Shown: positions 35,634-45,468 of the stretch, one piece after another
Position numbering within the stretch: position 1 is the first letter of the stretch
Layout of the letters: each line of letters begins with the position of its first letter
NCBI GenBank assembly: GCA_963823735.1
Contig: CAWGMO010000002.1
Span: 2,976,001-3,040,000, forward strand
Length of the DNA stretch: 64,000 bases
Direction: 5' to 3'
From: Actinoallomurus sp963823735
GTDB taxonomy: Bacteria; Actinomycetota; Actinomycetes; Streptosporangiales; Streptosporangiaceae
Notes under the pieces: model-generated
What the model was told of the DNA's origin: nothing
What the model saw: the letters and a program-made list of their open reading frames with translations, nothing else
The model's database searches: none
Program-made: the position numbers and the translations under genes

Positions 35634-36328
35634 GCGCGCCCGTCATCGGCCTGACCACCTACGTCGAGCGTGCGCGGTTCACCGTCTGGGACATGACGAC
35701 CTCGGTGCTGCCGCACGCCTACGTGGAGTCGGTCGTACGCGCGGGCGGCCAGCCGGTGCTGCTGCCGCCGGCCGGTGACCCCTCGTCGCTGGTGGGCCGC
35801 ATCGACGGCCTCGTGCTCACCGGCGGCGGTGACCTGAACCCCTCGCGGTACGGCGCGGTGCGGCACGACCGGATCGGGTACGTCCGCGACTTCCGCGACG
35901 AGGCGGAGCTGGCGCTGGTCCGCGCCGCCCTCGACCGCGACCTGCCGGTGTTCGGCATCTGCCGCGGCCTGCAGGTCCTCAACGTCGCGCTCGGCGGGAC
36001 CCTCCTCCAGCACCTGCCGGACATCGTCGTGGGCGGCAGCCGCCACAGCCACCGGCCGGGGCACCACAACCGGTTCCCGGTGAGCGTCGCGGACGGCTCG
36101 CGGCTGGCCAAGGCCCTGGGCGGCCAGACCATCGTCGTGCCGCACTACCACCACCAGGCCATCGACCGTCTCGGTACCGGGCTGACCGCGTCCGCGTGGT
36201 CCGACGACGGGGTCATCGAGGGCGCCGAGATCGAGGACCATCCCTTCGCCATCGGCGTGCAGTGGCACCCGGAGGCGGACGCGGACACCTCGCTGTTCGC
36301 GGCGCTGGTCGAGGCCGCCGGCGCATAA
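35630..36328 (+). CDS. Gamma-glutamyl-GABA hydrolase-like peptidase C26 (PuuD-like), copy 1
   Basis: A 232-residue class-I glutamine amidotransferase-type hydrolase, starting at the GTG overlapping the SDR stop. Nucleophile cysteine in FGICRGLQVLN (about residue 106), then the histidine/acid pair in GVQWHPEAD (about 210-218), and LVLTGGGDLNPSRYG (about 61-75) typical of PuuD-like proteins. It would cleave the gamma-glutamyl group from the oxidised product, returning glutamate. Closely related to copy 2 downstream (shared VIGxxxYxERAR start). Confidence 0.92.
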   Translation: MSAPVIGLTTYVERARFTVWDMTTSVLPHAYVESVVRAGGQPVLLPPAGDPSSLVGRIDGLVLTGGGDLNPSRYGAVRHDRIGYVRDFRDEAELALVRAALDRDLPVFGICRGLQVLNVALGGTLLQHLPDIVVGGSRHSHRPGHHNRFPVSVADGSRLAKALGGQTIVVPHYHHQAIDRLGTGLTASAWSDDGVIEGAEIEDHPFAIGVQWHPEADADTSLFAALVEAAGA

Positions 36329-36420
36329 TCCCCGGCCCCTGGTCAGGGCAGGTTCAAGCTTCGGTCTCGCGGAGATCATGTCGGCCGGGCGCGGCGGCGC
36401 GCCGCGCTTACATCGGCACC

Positions 36421-37149
36421 GTGACCGAGCGAAGCGACCAGGCCGGCAGACCGGTGATCGGCGTCAGCGCGTACGCCGAACGGGCCCGCTGGGCGGCATG
36501 GGACATGCCCGCCAGCGTGGTACCCCAGCGTTATCTCGACAAGGTGCTCGCCGCGGGCGGAATCCCGGTGGTCCTGCCCGCGGTACCCGGCGTCGCCGAT
36601 GTCCTGCCGCTGCTCGACGGCCTGATGCTCGTCGGCGGCGGCGACGTCGACCCCGTACGGTACGGCGCGGTCCCGCACCCGAGGACCGCGCGTATCGTGC
36701 CCGTACGCGACGTCGCGGAGCTGGCGATGATCCGTGAGGCGATGCGGCTCCGGCTGCCCGTCCTGGGCATCTGCCGGGGGATGCAACTGCTCAACACCCT
36801 CCTCGGCGGCACCCTCCACCAGCACGTACCGGACGTCGTCGGGCACGAGGGGCACGCGCACGACGACGCGAGGTTCGCCCGCCACGCCGTGCACGTCCAG
36901 CCCGGCACCCGCCTCGCGCGCACCGTGGGCCGTACGCCGCTGGACGTCATGAGCCTCCACCACCAGGCGATCGAGAGCCTGGGCGCGGGTCTGGTCGCGA
37001 CGGCGTGGTCCGACGACGGGCTGATCGAGGCCGTCGAGCTGGACGGCCACCCGTACACGGTCGGCGTGCAGTGGCATCCGGAGGCCGACGAGGACGTGAG
37101 CCTGTTCAGGGGCCTGGTGGACGCCGCCGTGGCGGTTCCCGCGGGCTGA
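36421..37149 (+). CDS. Gamma-glutamyl-GABA hydrolase-like peptidase C26, copy 2
   Basis: A 242-residue paralogue of the previous protein: LGICRGMQLLNTLLGG (nucleophile about residue 118), LMLVGGGDVDPVRYG and GVQWHPEADEDVSLF. The GTG at 36421 fits the family start RPVIGVSAYAERARW but has no strong ribosome site; a 92-bp gap separates it from copy 1, so it may have its own transcript. Two hydrolases suggest either two glutamylated intermediates or dosage. Last gene of the catabolic operon. Confidence 0.9.
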   Translation: MTERSDQAGRPVIGVSAYAERARWAAWDMPASVVPQRYLDKVLAAGGIPVVLPAVPGVADVLPLLDGLMLVGGGDVDPVRYGAVPHPRTARIVPVRDVAELAMIREAMRLRLPVLGICRGMQLLNTLLGGTLHQHVPDVVGHEGHAHDDARFARHAVHVQPGTRLARTVGRTPLDVMSLHHQAIESLGAGLVATAWSDDGLIEAVELDGHPYTVGVQWHPEADEDVSLFRGLVDAAVAVPAG

Positions 37150-37253
37150 GGGTGGTGCGGGCCGTACCCCTGATCGCCGTGGTGCCACGATCGACCTGGC
37201 AGGCGCCCTTTCACGACCATTGAGGCATTCCCGAATCCCCGGAGGTGTCCTCG

Positions 37254-38495
37254 ATGCGCAGGTACCCTGCCGCCGTCGCGCTCGCGTGCGCGGCACTCGC
37301 GGCGACGGCCGTCCCTTCCCTCGCCACGTCCCGTTCCGCGCCGCACGCGGCGGCCACGCCGAAGGCTCCCGCGCGGCTGAGCCTGCCCGCGCCGGGCGGC
37401 CCGCACGCCGTCGGAACGGTGGCGCTGCACCTGGCCGACCGTTCGCGCCGCGACCCCTGGGTGGCGTCGCGGCCGTACCGGGAGCTGATGGTCAGCGCCT
37501 ACTACCCGGCACGCGACACCGCGCGGTACCCGGTCGCGCCGCAGATGACGGCGGGCGCGGCGAAGCACTTCGACGCGTCGCTCGGCACTCCCGTGCTCCA
37601 GGGCCTCGGCATCCCGCCCGGCACGGTCGACTGGGCCGCCACGCGCACCCACGCCCACCTGGGGGCGCCCGCCGAGAGCGGCCGTCACCCCGTGATCCTC
37701 TACTCGCCGGGCCTCGGCGACCCGCGCACGCTCGGCACCTCCCTCGCCGAGGACCTGGCCTCACGCGGGTACGTCGTCGTCACGGTCGACCACACCTACG
37801 AGGCGTCGGAGGTGGAGTTCCCCGGCGGACGGGTCGAGCCGTTCCGCATGCCGCTCACCGGCGACGTGCTCGCGACGCTGCGTAAGGCCGTGGACGTACG
37901 CGTCGCGGACACGAGGTTCGTGATCGGCGCGCTGCGGGGGCTCGCGACCGGCCACGACCCGGACGCCGACGGACGCCCGCTGCCCGACGGCCTCGCCGCC
38001 GCCACCGACACCGGCCGCATCGGGATGTACGGCCACTCGGCGGGCGGGTTCACCGCGCTACAGACGATGAGCGAGGACCCGCGCGTACTCGCCGCCGCCG
38101 ACATGGACGGCACCGTCGGCTTCGACCAGGACGACGGCGGCCCCGGCCTGTCGCCGCTAGCCGAGAAGGGCCTGCGCAAGCCGTTCCTGCTGATGGGGAG
38201 CCAGCCGAGCGACCACCACACCGTACGGTCGTGGGAGGCGCTCTGGGCGAACAGCCGGGGCTGGCACCACGACCTCCACCTGCGCGGCGCGCAGCACCAC
38301 TCCTACACCGACCTGGAGTCGCTGGTCCCGGGGATGGGCCTGCCGTCCCCGGCCTCGGTCATCGGCTGGGCCGACCCCGTACGCGCCGTCGCCGGTCAGC
38401 GCGCGTACCTGACGGCCTTCTTCGACCGCTGGCTGCGCGGCCACGGCTCCGGCCTGCCGCCCCGCGACTCCTCCGGCTTCACTCCCGTCGCCTGA
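37254..38495 (+). CDS. Secreted alpha/beta-hydrolase (PAF-acetylhydrolase/lipase-like)
   Basis: A 413-residue secreted esterase-type enzyme. Signal peptide AAVALACAALAATAVPSLA (residues 5-23), YYPARD (about 84), oxyanion region PVILYSPGLGDPRTL (about 143-157), nucleophile elbow YGHSAGGFTAL (serine about 262), an aspartate in ADMDGTVG, and a histidine in GAQHHSYTD (about 345). ATG 37254 lies eight bases after GGAGG. The layout resembles the platelet-activating-factor acetylhydrolase/PET-hydrolase branch. A strong hairpin terminator follows at 38502. Confidence 0.87.
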   Translation: MRRYPAAVALACAALAATAVPSLATSRSAPHAAATPKAPARLSLPAPGGPHAVGTVALHLADRSRRDPWVASRPYRELMVSAYYPARDTARYPVAPQMTAGAAKHFDASLGTPVLQGLGIPPGTVDWAATRTHAHLGAPAESGRHPVILYSPGLGDPRTLGTSLAEDLASRGYVVVTVDHTYEASEVEFPGGRVEPFRMPLTGDVLATLRKAVDVRVADTRFVIGALRGLATGHDPDADGRPLPDGLAAATDTGRIGMYGHSAGGFTALQTMSEDPRVLAAADMDGTVGFDQDDGGPGLSPLAEKGLRKPFLLMGSQPSDHHTVRSWEALWANSRGWHHDLHLRGAQHHSYTDLESLVPGMGLPSPASVIGWADPVRAVAGQRAYLTAFFDRWLRGHGSGLPPRDSSGFTPVA

Positions 38496-38501
38496 GGCGG
38501 A

Positions 38502-38530
38502 CGGCCGGCCCCGCGTTCCGGGGCCGGCCG
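38502..38530 (+). terminator. Hairpin terminator after the hydrolase gene
   Basis: A perfect 12-bp GC stem (CGGCCGGCCCCG paired with CGGGGCCGGCCG) with a 5-nt loop starts seven bases after the hydrolase stop. It has no U-tract, as usual in high-GC actinobacteria. It isolates the hydrolase from the riboswitch operon. Confidence 0.75.
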
Positions 38531-38684
38531 CTACGGAACGACGACAGCCGAGACCGCCGGCCCGGCGAGGACTCCGGCGACACCCAATCGGGGGTTCCAG
38601 AGGTCGTCCCCCTGGGTGGATACGGCCCGGCCGCTATCGCCCGGTCGGACACGCTGCTAGCCTGGCGGAAGCCGTTGATCCCAC

Positions 38685-38866
38685 GCGGGAGAGGCCTTCG
38701 CCGCCAGCGAAGGCCGCCGAAGGAGCAACTCCTCCCCGGAACCTCTCAGGCGCACGAACCGCGCGGACCAGGCGACCTCTGGAAAGCGGAGCCGATGCTC
38801 CCGCCGAAGGTGCAAGCCCCCTTACCGGGGGTGAAGCTCTCAGGCACCGATGACAGAGGGGGAGGC
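38685..38866 (+). promoter_or_regulatory. Tandem glycine riboswitch (gcvT leader)
   Basis: Two glycine aptamers in series. Aptamer 1: gcgggagag at 38685, CCGAAGGAGCAA (38717-38728), CTCTCAGGC (38743-38751) and the stem-closing ACCTCTGGAAAGCGG (38775-38789). Aptamer 2: CCGCCGAAGGTGCAA (38801-38815), a long C/G stem, CTCTCAGGCACCGATGACAG (38838-38857), closing in gggggagg. These conserved blocks define the glycine riboswitch, which usually turns expression on when glycine is abundant. It ends about 73 bases before gcvT, and that stretch would hold the expression platform. It should control the whole gcvT-sdaA operon. Confidence 0.95.
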
Positions 38867-38938
38867 GCCGACGCCGCACATGGCGCGCCGGTGGGACGAT
38901 AGGTCCCCGGCCAGCCCGCGTATAAGGAGCCTGCCCTG

Positions 38939-40041
<1,103 letters not shown>

Positions 40042-40045
<4 letters not shown>

Positions 40046-40431
40046 GCAACGTCCCCGAGACGCTTTCCTACACCGAGGAGCACGAGTGGATCACCCAGCC
40101 GTCCGACGGCGTGGTGACCATCGGGATCACCGCCTACGCCGCCGAGGCGCTCGGTGACATCGTGTACATCTCGCTGCCGCAGGAAGGCGCGTCGGTCGAG
40201 GCCGGGGAGCCGTGCGGCGAGGCCGAGTCGACCAAGTCGGTGAGCGATGTCTACGCCCCGGTGTCGGGCGAGATCGTGGCCGTGAACAGCGCCGCCGAGG
40301 AGGACCCCGCGGTCCTCAACACCGACCCGTACGGTGAGGGCTGGCTGTTCAAGATCCGCACCACCGCCGACGACCCTTCCGGCGACCTGCTCGACGCCCA
40401 GGCGTACTCCAAGCTCATCGAGGAGGCCTGA
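40042..40431 (+). CDS. gcvH: Glycine cleavage system H protein
   Basis: A 129-residue lipoyl carrier that shuttles the aminomethyl group between the P, T and L proteins. GTG start overlaps the gcvT stop. YTEEHEW (residues 10-16) and the lipoylation site GEAESTKSVSDVYAP, with lysine 65 as the modified residue. Normal length. Followed one base later by glyA. Confidence 0.97.
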
Positions 40432-40432
40432 C

Positions 40433-41701
40433 ATGAACCTCACGAACGCCCCTCTCACCGAGGTCGACCCGGAGGTGGCCGCGGCCATCGCCGGCGAGCT
40501 GAACCGCCAGCAGACGACCCTTGAGATGATCGCCTCGGAGAACTTCGCACCGCTGGGAGTCCTGGAGGCCCAGGGCTCGGTGATGACGAACAAGTACGCC
40601 GAGGGGTACCCGGGCCGCCGCTACTACGGCGGCTGCGAGTTCGTCGACGTCACCGAGAAGCTCGCGATCGAGCGGGCGCTCGCGCTGTTCGCGCCCGACT
40701 CGCCGGAGATCCGGGCGAACGTCCAGCCGCACTCGGGCGCGCAGGCCAACATCGCGGTCTACTTCGCGCTGTTGCAGCCCGGCGACACGATCCTGGGCCT
40801 GGACCTCGCCAACGGCGGGCACCTGACCCACGGCATGAAGATCAACTACTCCGGCAAGATGTTCAACGTCGCCGCCTACCACGTGGGCGAGGACGGCCTC
40901 GTGGACATGGACGAGGTCTCACGGCTGGCGCACGAGCACCGGCCGAAGATGATCGTCGCCGGCTGGTCCGCGTACCCGCGCCACCTCGACTTCGCCGCCT
41001 TCCGCCGCGTCGCCGACGAGACCGGCGCGCTGCTCATGGTGGACATGGCGCACTTCGCCGGGCTCGTCGCCTCGGGCCTGCACCCGTCTCCGGTCCCGTA
41101 CGCCGACATCGTCACGACGACCACGCACAAGACGCTGTGCGGGCCGCGCGGCGGGCTGATCCTGTGCCGCGAGGAGTACGCGAAGAAGATCAACTCCGCG
41201 GTGTTCCCCGGCACGCAGGGCGGACCGCTGGAGCACGTCATCGCGGCCAAGGCCGTCGCGCTGAAGATCGCCGCGTCCGACGAGTTCGCCGAGCGTCAGC
41301 GCCGTACGGTCGAGGGCGCGCGGATCCTCGCCGAGCGGCTGCTGCGCGAGGACTCCGCCAAGGCCGGCGTGAAGGTGCTGACCGGCGGCACGGACGTCCA
41401 CCTCGTACTGGTCGACCTCGTCGACTCCGAGCTGACCGGCCAGAACGCCGAGGACCGCCTCCACGAGATCGGCATCACGGTCAACCGCAACGCGGTGCCG
41501 AACGACCCCCGCCCGCCGATGGTGACCTCCGGTCTCCGCATCGGCACCCCCGCCCTCGCGACCCGAGGGTTCCAGGCCGACGACTTCGCCGAGGTCGCCG
41601 ACATCATCGCGCTGGCGCTGCAGCCGTCCTACGACGCCGCGGCGCTGTCCGTCCGGGTACGCGAGCTCGCCGACCGGCACCCGCTGTACCCCAGTCTGTG
41701 A
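40433..41701 (+). CDS. glyA: Serine hydroxymethyltransferase
   Basis: A 422-residue PLP enzyme that uses the methylene-tetrahydrofolate made by GcvT to convert a second glycine to serine. IASENFAPLGVLEAQGSVMT (about 29-48), GYPGRRYYGGCEFVD (about 56-70), and the PLP lysine in TTTTHKTLCGPRGG (about 226-239). Its position between gcvH and lipA in a glycine-induced operon suits a catabolic role and does not exclude a second, housekeeping glyA elsewhere. Confidence 0.97.
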   Translation: MNLTNAPLTEVDPEVAAAIAGELNRQQTTLEMIASENFAPLGVLEAQGSVMTNKYAEGYPGRRYYGGCEFVDVTEKLAIERALALFAPDSPEIRANVQPHSGAQANIAVYFALLQPGDTILGLDLANGGHLTHGMKINYSGKMFNVAAYHVGEDGLVDMDEVSRLAHEHRPKMIVAGWSAYPRHLDFAAFRRVADETGALLMVDMAHFAGLVASGLHPSPVPYADIVTTTTHKTLCGPRGGLILCREEYAKKINSAVFPGTQGGPLEHVIAAKAVALKIAASDEFAERQRRTVEGARILAERLLREDSAKAGVKVLTGGTDVHLVLVDLVDSELTGQNAEDRLHEIGITVNRNAVPNDPRPPMVTSGLRIGTPALATRGFQADDFAEVADIIALALQPSYDAAALSVRVRELADRHPLYPSL

Positions 41702-41714
41702 TGGGTGATCCCCG

Positions 41715-42661
41715 ATGACCATCGCTCCCGAGGGCCGCAAGCTCCTTCGTGTGGAGGCGCGGAACGCCGAGACGCCGATCGAGCGTAAGCCGCCGTGGAT
41801 CAAGACCCGGTTGAAGATGGGTCCTCAGTACCGTGAGCTGACGTCGCTGGTGCGTTCTGAAGGTCTGCACACGGTGTGTCAGGAGGCGGGTTGTCCCAAC
41901 ATCTATGAGTGCTGGGAGGACCGTGAGGCGACGTTTTTGATCGGTGGTGACCAGTGCACGCGCCGGTGTGACTTCTGCCAGATCGACACGGGTAAACCGG
42001 CCGCTTATGACCCGGATGAGCCGCGGCGGGTGGCCGAGTCGGTGGTGTCGATGGGGTTGCGGTACGCCACGATCACCGGGGTCGCGCGTGATGATCTGTC
42101 CGATGGTGGTGCGTGGCTGTACGCCGAGACGGTGCGTCAGATTCATGCGTTGATTCCGGGGTGTGGGGTGGAGTTGTTGATCCCGGACTTCAACGCGGTG
42201 CCCTCGCAGTTGGCGGAGGTGTTCTCCTCACGTCCTGAGGTTTTGGCGCACAACGTGGAGACGGTGCCGCGGATCTTCAAACGGATCCGTCCCGCGTTCC
42301 GGTACGAACGGTCCCTGGACGTCATCAGTCAGGCGCGGGCGGCGGGGTTGATCACCAAGTCGAACCTGATCCTGGGGATGGGTGAGACCCGCGCGGAGGT
42401 CACCCAGGCGATTCAAGTGATCTGCACGAGGCGGGGTGTGAGCTGTTGACGATCACCCAGTATCTGCGGCCCTCGCCGCGGCATCATCCGGTGGAGCGGT
42501 GGGTCAAGCCGGAGGAGTTCGTGGAGCTGAAGGCCGAAGCCGAACAGATCGGCCTGGCCGGGGTGATGTCCGGACCCCTCGTACGCTCCAGCTACCGCGC
42601 CGGACGCCTCTACCAGCAGGCTCAGGAAGCACGGCGGGGCCAGCCCGCCGGCGCCGAATAA
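41715..42661 (+). CDS. lipA: Lipoyl synthase, frameshifted by two bases
   Basis: A radical-SAM lipoyl synthase that inserts two sulphurs into octanoyl-GcvH (and 2-oxoacid dehydrogenases). Auxiliary cluster cysteines in CQEAGCPNIYECW (about residues 55-67), radical-SAM CTRRCDFCQID (about 81-91), then LLTITQYLRPSPRHHPVERW and the family-typical GVMSGPLVRSSYRAG end. The frame breaks at 42415-42420: deleting AA (42416-42417) turns IQVICTRRG into IRDLHEAGCELLTITQYLRP and gives 314 residues, the normal length. Third-position T is much commoner from about 41810 to 42470 than at the ends or in neighbouring genes. The stop overlaps sdaA (TAATG). Confidence 0.9.
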
Positions 42662-44034
42662 TGGCCATCAGCGTCTTCGATCTGTTCAAGATCGGCATCG
42701 GGCCGTCCAGTTCGCACACGGGCGGCCCGATGGTGGCGGCCCACCGGTTCGCCCGCGGCCTCGCCGACGACGGGCTGCTGGAGAAGACCGCGTCCGTCCA
42801 CGTGATCCTCTACGGCTCGCTGGGGCTGACCGGCAAGGGACACGGCAGCGACAAGGCAGTCATCCTCGGCCTGGAGGGCGACGAGCCGGAGCTCGTCGAC
42901 GTCGACGGCGTCGACGAGCGCCTGGCCCGCATCCGGTCGGCCGGCGTCATCCGCCTGTTCGGCGGGCAGGAGGTGCCGTTCGTCATCGGCGAGCACCTCA
43001 TCTTCGAACGCAAGAAGTCACTCCCCCACCACCCCAACGGCATGCGCTTCACCGCCCGCGACGCCGACGGCACCTCGCTGCGCGAGCGCGTCTACTACTC
43101 CGTCGGCGGCGGCTTCGTGGTCGACGAGGCCGCCACCGGCGCGGACCGCATCAAACCCGACGACACCGAGGTGCCGTACCCCTTCGCCACCGGCGCCGAA
43201 CTCCTCGCCCTCACCCACGAGACCGGCCTGTCGATCTCCGCGCTGATGATGGAGAACGAGAAGGCGTTCGGCCTGGACGAGAAGGAGATCCGCGAGCGGC
43301 TGCTCCTGCTGTGGCAGGTCATGAAGGAGAGCGTGTCACGCGGCTGCGGCCACGAGGGCCTGCTCCCCGGCGGCCTGAAGGTACGCCGCCGAGCCCACCA
43401 CCTGCACCGCAAACTCGTCACCGAGTCCGACGCCGACCCGCTGCGCGTCATGGACTGGGTGACCCTGTACGCCCTGGCCGTCAACGAGGAGAACGCCGCC
43501 GGCGGCCGAATCGTCACCGCCCCGACCAACGGCGCCGCCGGAATCGTCCCGGCAGTCCTGCACTACTACGACCGCTTCGTCCCCGGCGCCTCGGACGACG
43601 GCGTCGTACGCTTCCTCCTCACCGCCGGCGCGATGGGCGTCCTCATCAAGGAGAACGCCTCGATCTCCGGCGCGGAGGTCGGCTGCCAGGGCGAGGTGGG
43701 TTCGGCCTGCTCAATGGCCGCGGCCGGCCTCACGGACGTCCTGGGCGGCACCCCGGAACAGGTGGAGAACGCCGCCGAGATCGGCATCGAACACAACCTC
43801 GGCCTCACCTGCGACCCGGTCGGCGGCCTGGTCCAGGTCCCCTGCATCGAACGCAACGCGGTCGCCTCCATCAAGGCCATCAGCGCCGCCCGGATCGCCC
43901 TCCGCGGCGACGGCCGCCACTTCGTCAGCCTCGACAAAGCGATCAAGACGATGAGGGACACCGGCCGCGACATGCTCGACAAGTACAAGGAGACCTCACG
44001 CGGCGGCCTCGCCGTCAATGTCATCGAGTGCTGA
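42661..44034 (+). CDS. sdaA: L-serine ammonia-lyase (iron-sulfur type)
   Basis: A 457-residue single-chain L-serine dehydratase, converting serine to pyruvate and ammonia with a 4Fe-4S cluster. GIGPSSSHTGGPM (about 13-25), APTNGAAGIVPAVLHYY (about 285-301), GCQGEVGSACSMAAAG and LTCDPVGGLVQVPCIERNA, which carry cluster cysteines. The start overlaps the lipA stop. As last gene of the riboswitch operon it drains serine produced by glyA, making the operon a glycine-to-pyruvate route. Confidence 0.97.
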   Translation: MAISVFDLFKIGIGPSSSHTGGPMVAAHRFARGLADDGLLEKTASVHVILYGSLGLTGKGHGSDKAVILGLEGDEPELVDVDGVDERLARIRSAGVIRLFGGQEVPFVIGEHLIFERKKSLPHHPNGMRFTARDADGTSLRERVYYSVGGGFVVDEAATGADRIKPDDTEVPYPFATGAELLALTHETGLSISALMMENEKAFGLDEKEIRERLLLLWQVMKESVSRGCGHEGLLPGGLKVRRRAHHLHRKLVTESDADPLRVMDWVTLYALAVNEENAAGGRIVTAPTNGAAGIVPAVLHYYDRFVPGASDDGVVRFLLTAGAMGVLIKENASISGAEVGCQGEVGSACSMAAAGLTDVLGGTPEQVENAAEIGIEHNLGLTCDPVGGLVQVPCIERNAVASIKAISAARIALRGDGRHFVSLDKAIKTMRDTGRDMLDKYKETSRGGLAVNVIEC

Positions 44035-44059
44035 GGTCTCGCGGCCTACGGTGGAGGGC

Positions 44060-44821
44060 ATGACCTCATCCGATGACCTCACGGCGCGGCGGGCCTCCTC
44101 GTTCGGGGCTCAGGCCGGGGCGTACGCGGCGGAGCGGCCCGACTATCCCGAGGCCGCGATCCGGTGGGCGCTGGAGCCGGTTCTCGGGGGCGCGCCGCCG
44201 CGGGTTCTCGATCTGGCGGCCGGGACCGGGAAGCTCACCTCGGGGATTCTGCGGCACACCGAGGATCTCGTCGCCGTCGAGCCGGACGCAGCGATGCTGG
44301 CCGAGTTGCGGCGTGGGCTGCCCGGCGTACGGGCGCTGGCCGGGGCGGCGGAGCGTATACCGCTCGGTGACTCGTCCGTGGACGCGGTGCTGGTCGGGCA
44401 GGCGCTGCACTGGTTCGATCTCGACCGGGCGATGCCGGAGATGGCGCGGGTTCTGCGGCCCGGCGGGGTGCTGGCGGGGCTGTGGAACCGGGACGACGAC
44501 CGGGTGCCCTGGGTCGACGGGCTCAAGGACGCCTCCGGGCGTGGTGTCTCCTCCACGCGCAAGACCGGGCGTCCCTCCCTGGACCCCACGAAGGACTTTC
44601 CCGTGTTCGAGGTCGAGGAGTTCCCGCACGCTTGGCGGCGTACGGCGGAGTCCCTGGTCGCGACCATCGGTACCCACTCGCACGTGCTGGTCCTCGGCGA
44701 CGAGCAGCGTGCCGAGCTGCTCGGGCGGACGCTGGACTACCTGCGGTCGACGCCTGAGACGGCCTCCGGGGAGTTCGACCTACCCCTGGCCACGATCACC
44801 GCGCGTGCGGTCCGCGTGTAG
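44060..44821 (+). CDS. Class I SAM-dependent methyltransferase
   Basis: A 253-residue methyltransferase of the UbiE/Methyltransf_11 type. VLDLAAGTGKLTSGI is the SAM loop (about residues 48-62), VAVEPDAAMLAEL motif II, GAAERIPLGDSSVDAVLVGQ motif III-IV and MARVLRPGGVLAGLWN. Substrate unknown. Tail-to-tail overlap of about 42 bp with the DUF4352 lipoprotein gene. It begins 25 bp after sdaA on the same strand and might be read from that transcript. Confidence 0.88.
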   Translation: MTSSDDLTARRASSFGAQAGAYAAERPDYPEAAIRWALEPVLGGAPPRVLDLAAGTGKLTSGILRHTEDLVAVEPDAAMLAELRRGLPGVRALAGAAERIPLGDSSVDAVLVGQALHWFDLDRAMPEMARVLRPGGVLAGLWNRDDDRVPWVDGLKDASGRGVSSTRKTGRPSLDPTKDFPVFEVEEFPHAWRRTAESLVATIGTHSHVLVLGDEQRAELLGRTLDYLRSTPETASGEFDLPLATITARAVRV

Positions 44822-45376
44822 GCCCTGCGCGCGTGAGGCGGTGTCGGGTACGTCCCACTCGCCGCGGTCGCCGGCGTTCAGGGTGTAGCGCACGCCGGTG
44901 ATCTTCGCGGCTCGTGGCACGGCGAAGACGATGAAGCCGCTCGCGGCCTGGTCGTGGCGCAGCCGCAGGAGGCGTCCGAAGCCGCGGCCGGCCGAGACGG
45001 TGGCGACCGTGGGGTCGTACTCGTGCCCGGCCCCGTCGACGACCTTCGCGCCGTACGTGGGGCTGTCGTCGTACGTCGCGGTGCCGAGGTTCTTCAGGAT
45101 GAACCGCACCGCCACGAACCGCTCGCCTTTACGCGGGATCTCGAAGTCGCCTTGACCGATCGCGGTGGAGACGACCTGCTGGACCTTGACTCCGAGCCGG
45201 AGCGCGCCCCCGGACGTGCTGGCGGCGGTGAGCAGAACGGCGGAGCCGACCTTCGCGTGCTGGACGCGTACGGGCGGTGAACCGTCGGGTGGCTCGGGGT
45301 TTTTCGCGGTCTGGGCGGCGCTGCCGCAACCGGCGAGCAGCACCGTCATCACAGCGGCGAGAACCAGCCTTCGCAC
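44780..45376 (-). CDS. DUF4352 lipoprotein
   Basis: A 198-residue lipoprotein. The GTG at 45376 follows GGAAG and opens RRLVLAAVMTVLLAGCGS, with lipobox LAGC (cysteine 17). The mature part has the immunoglobulin-like DUF4352 domain: RFVAVRFILKNLGTATY (about 85-101), AKVVDGAGHEYDP and GFIVFAVPRAAKI. Members are surface proteins, some involved in stress or antibiotic response. The 3' end overlaps the methyltransferase gene on the other strand. Confidence 0.85.
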   Translation of the reverse strand: MRRLVLAAVMTVLLAGCGSAAQTAKNPEPPDGSPPVRVQHAKVGSAVLLTAASTSGGALRLGVKVQQVVSTAIGQGDFEIPRKGERFVAVRFILKNLGTATYDDSPTYGAKVVDGAGHEYDPTVATVSAGRGFGRLLRLRHDQAASGFIVFAVPRAAKITGVRYTLNAGDRGEWDVPDTASRAQGLHADRTRGDRGQG

Positions 45377-45468
45377 AGACGTCGCTTCCGTCGACAACCT
45401 TGACAACGGCCGATGATAGAGGCGGGACGGCTGTCAAGGCGACAGAGTGGGCGAGTCAGTACGAAGGA

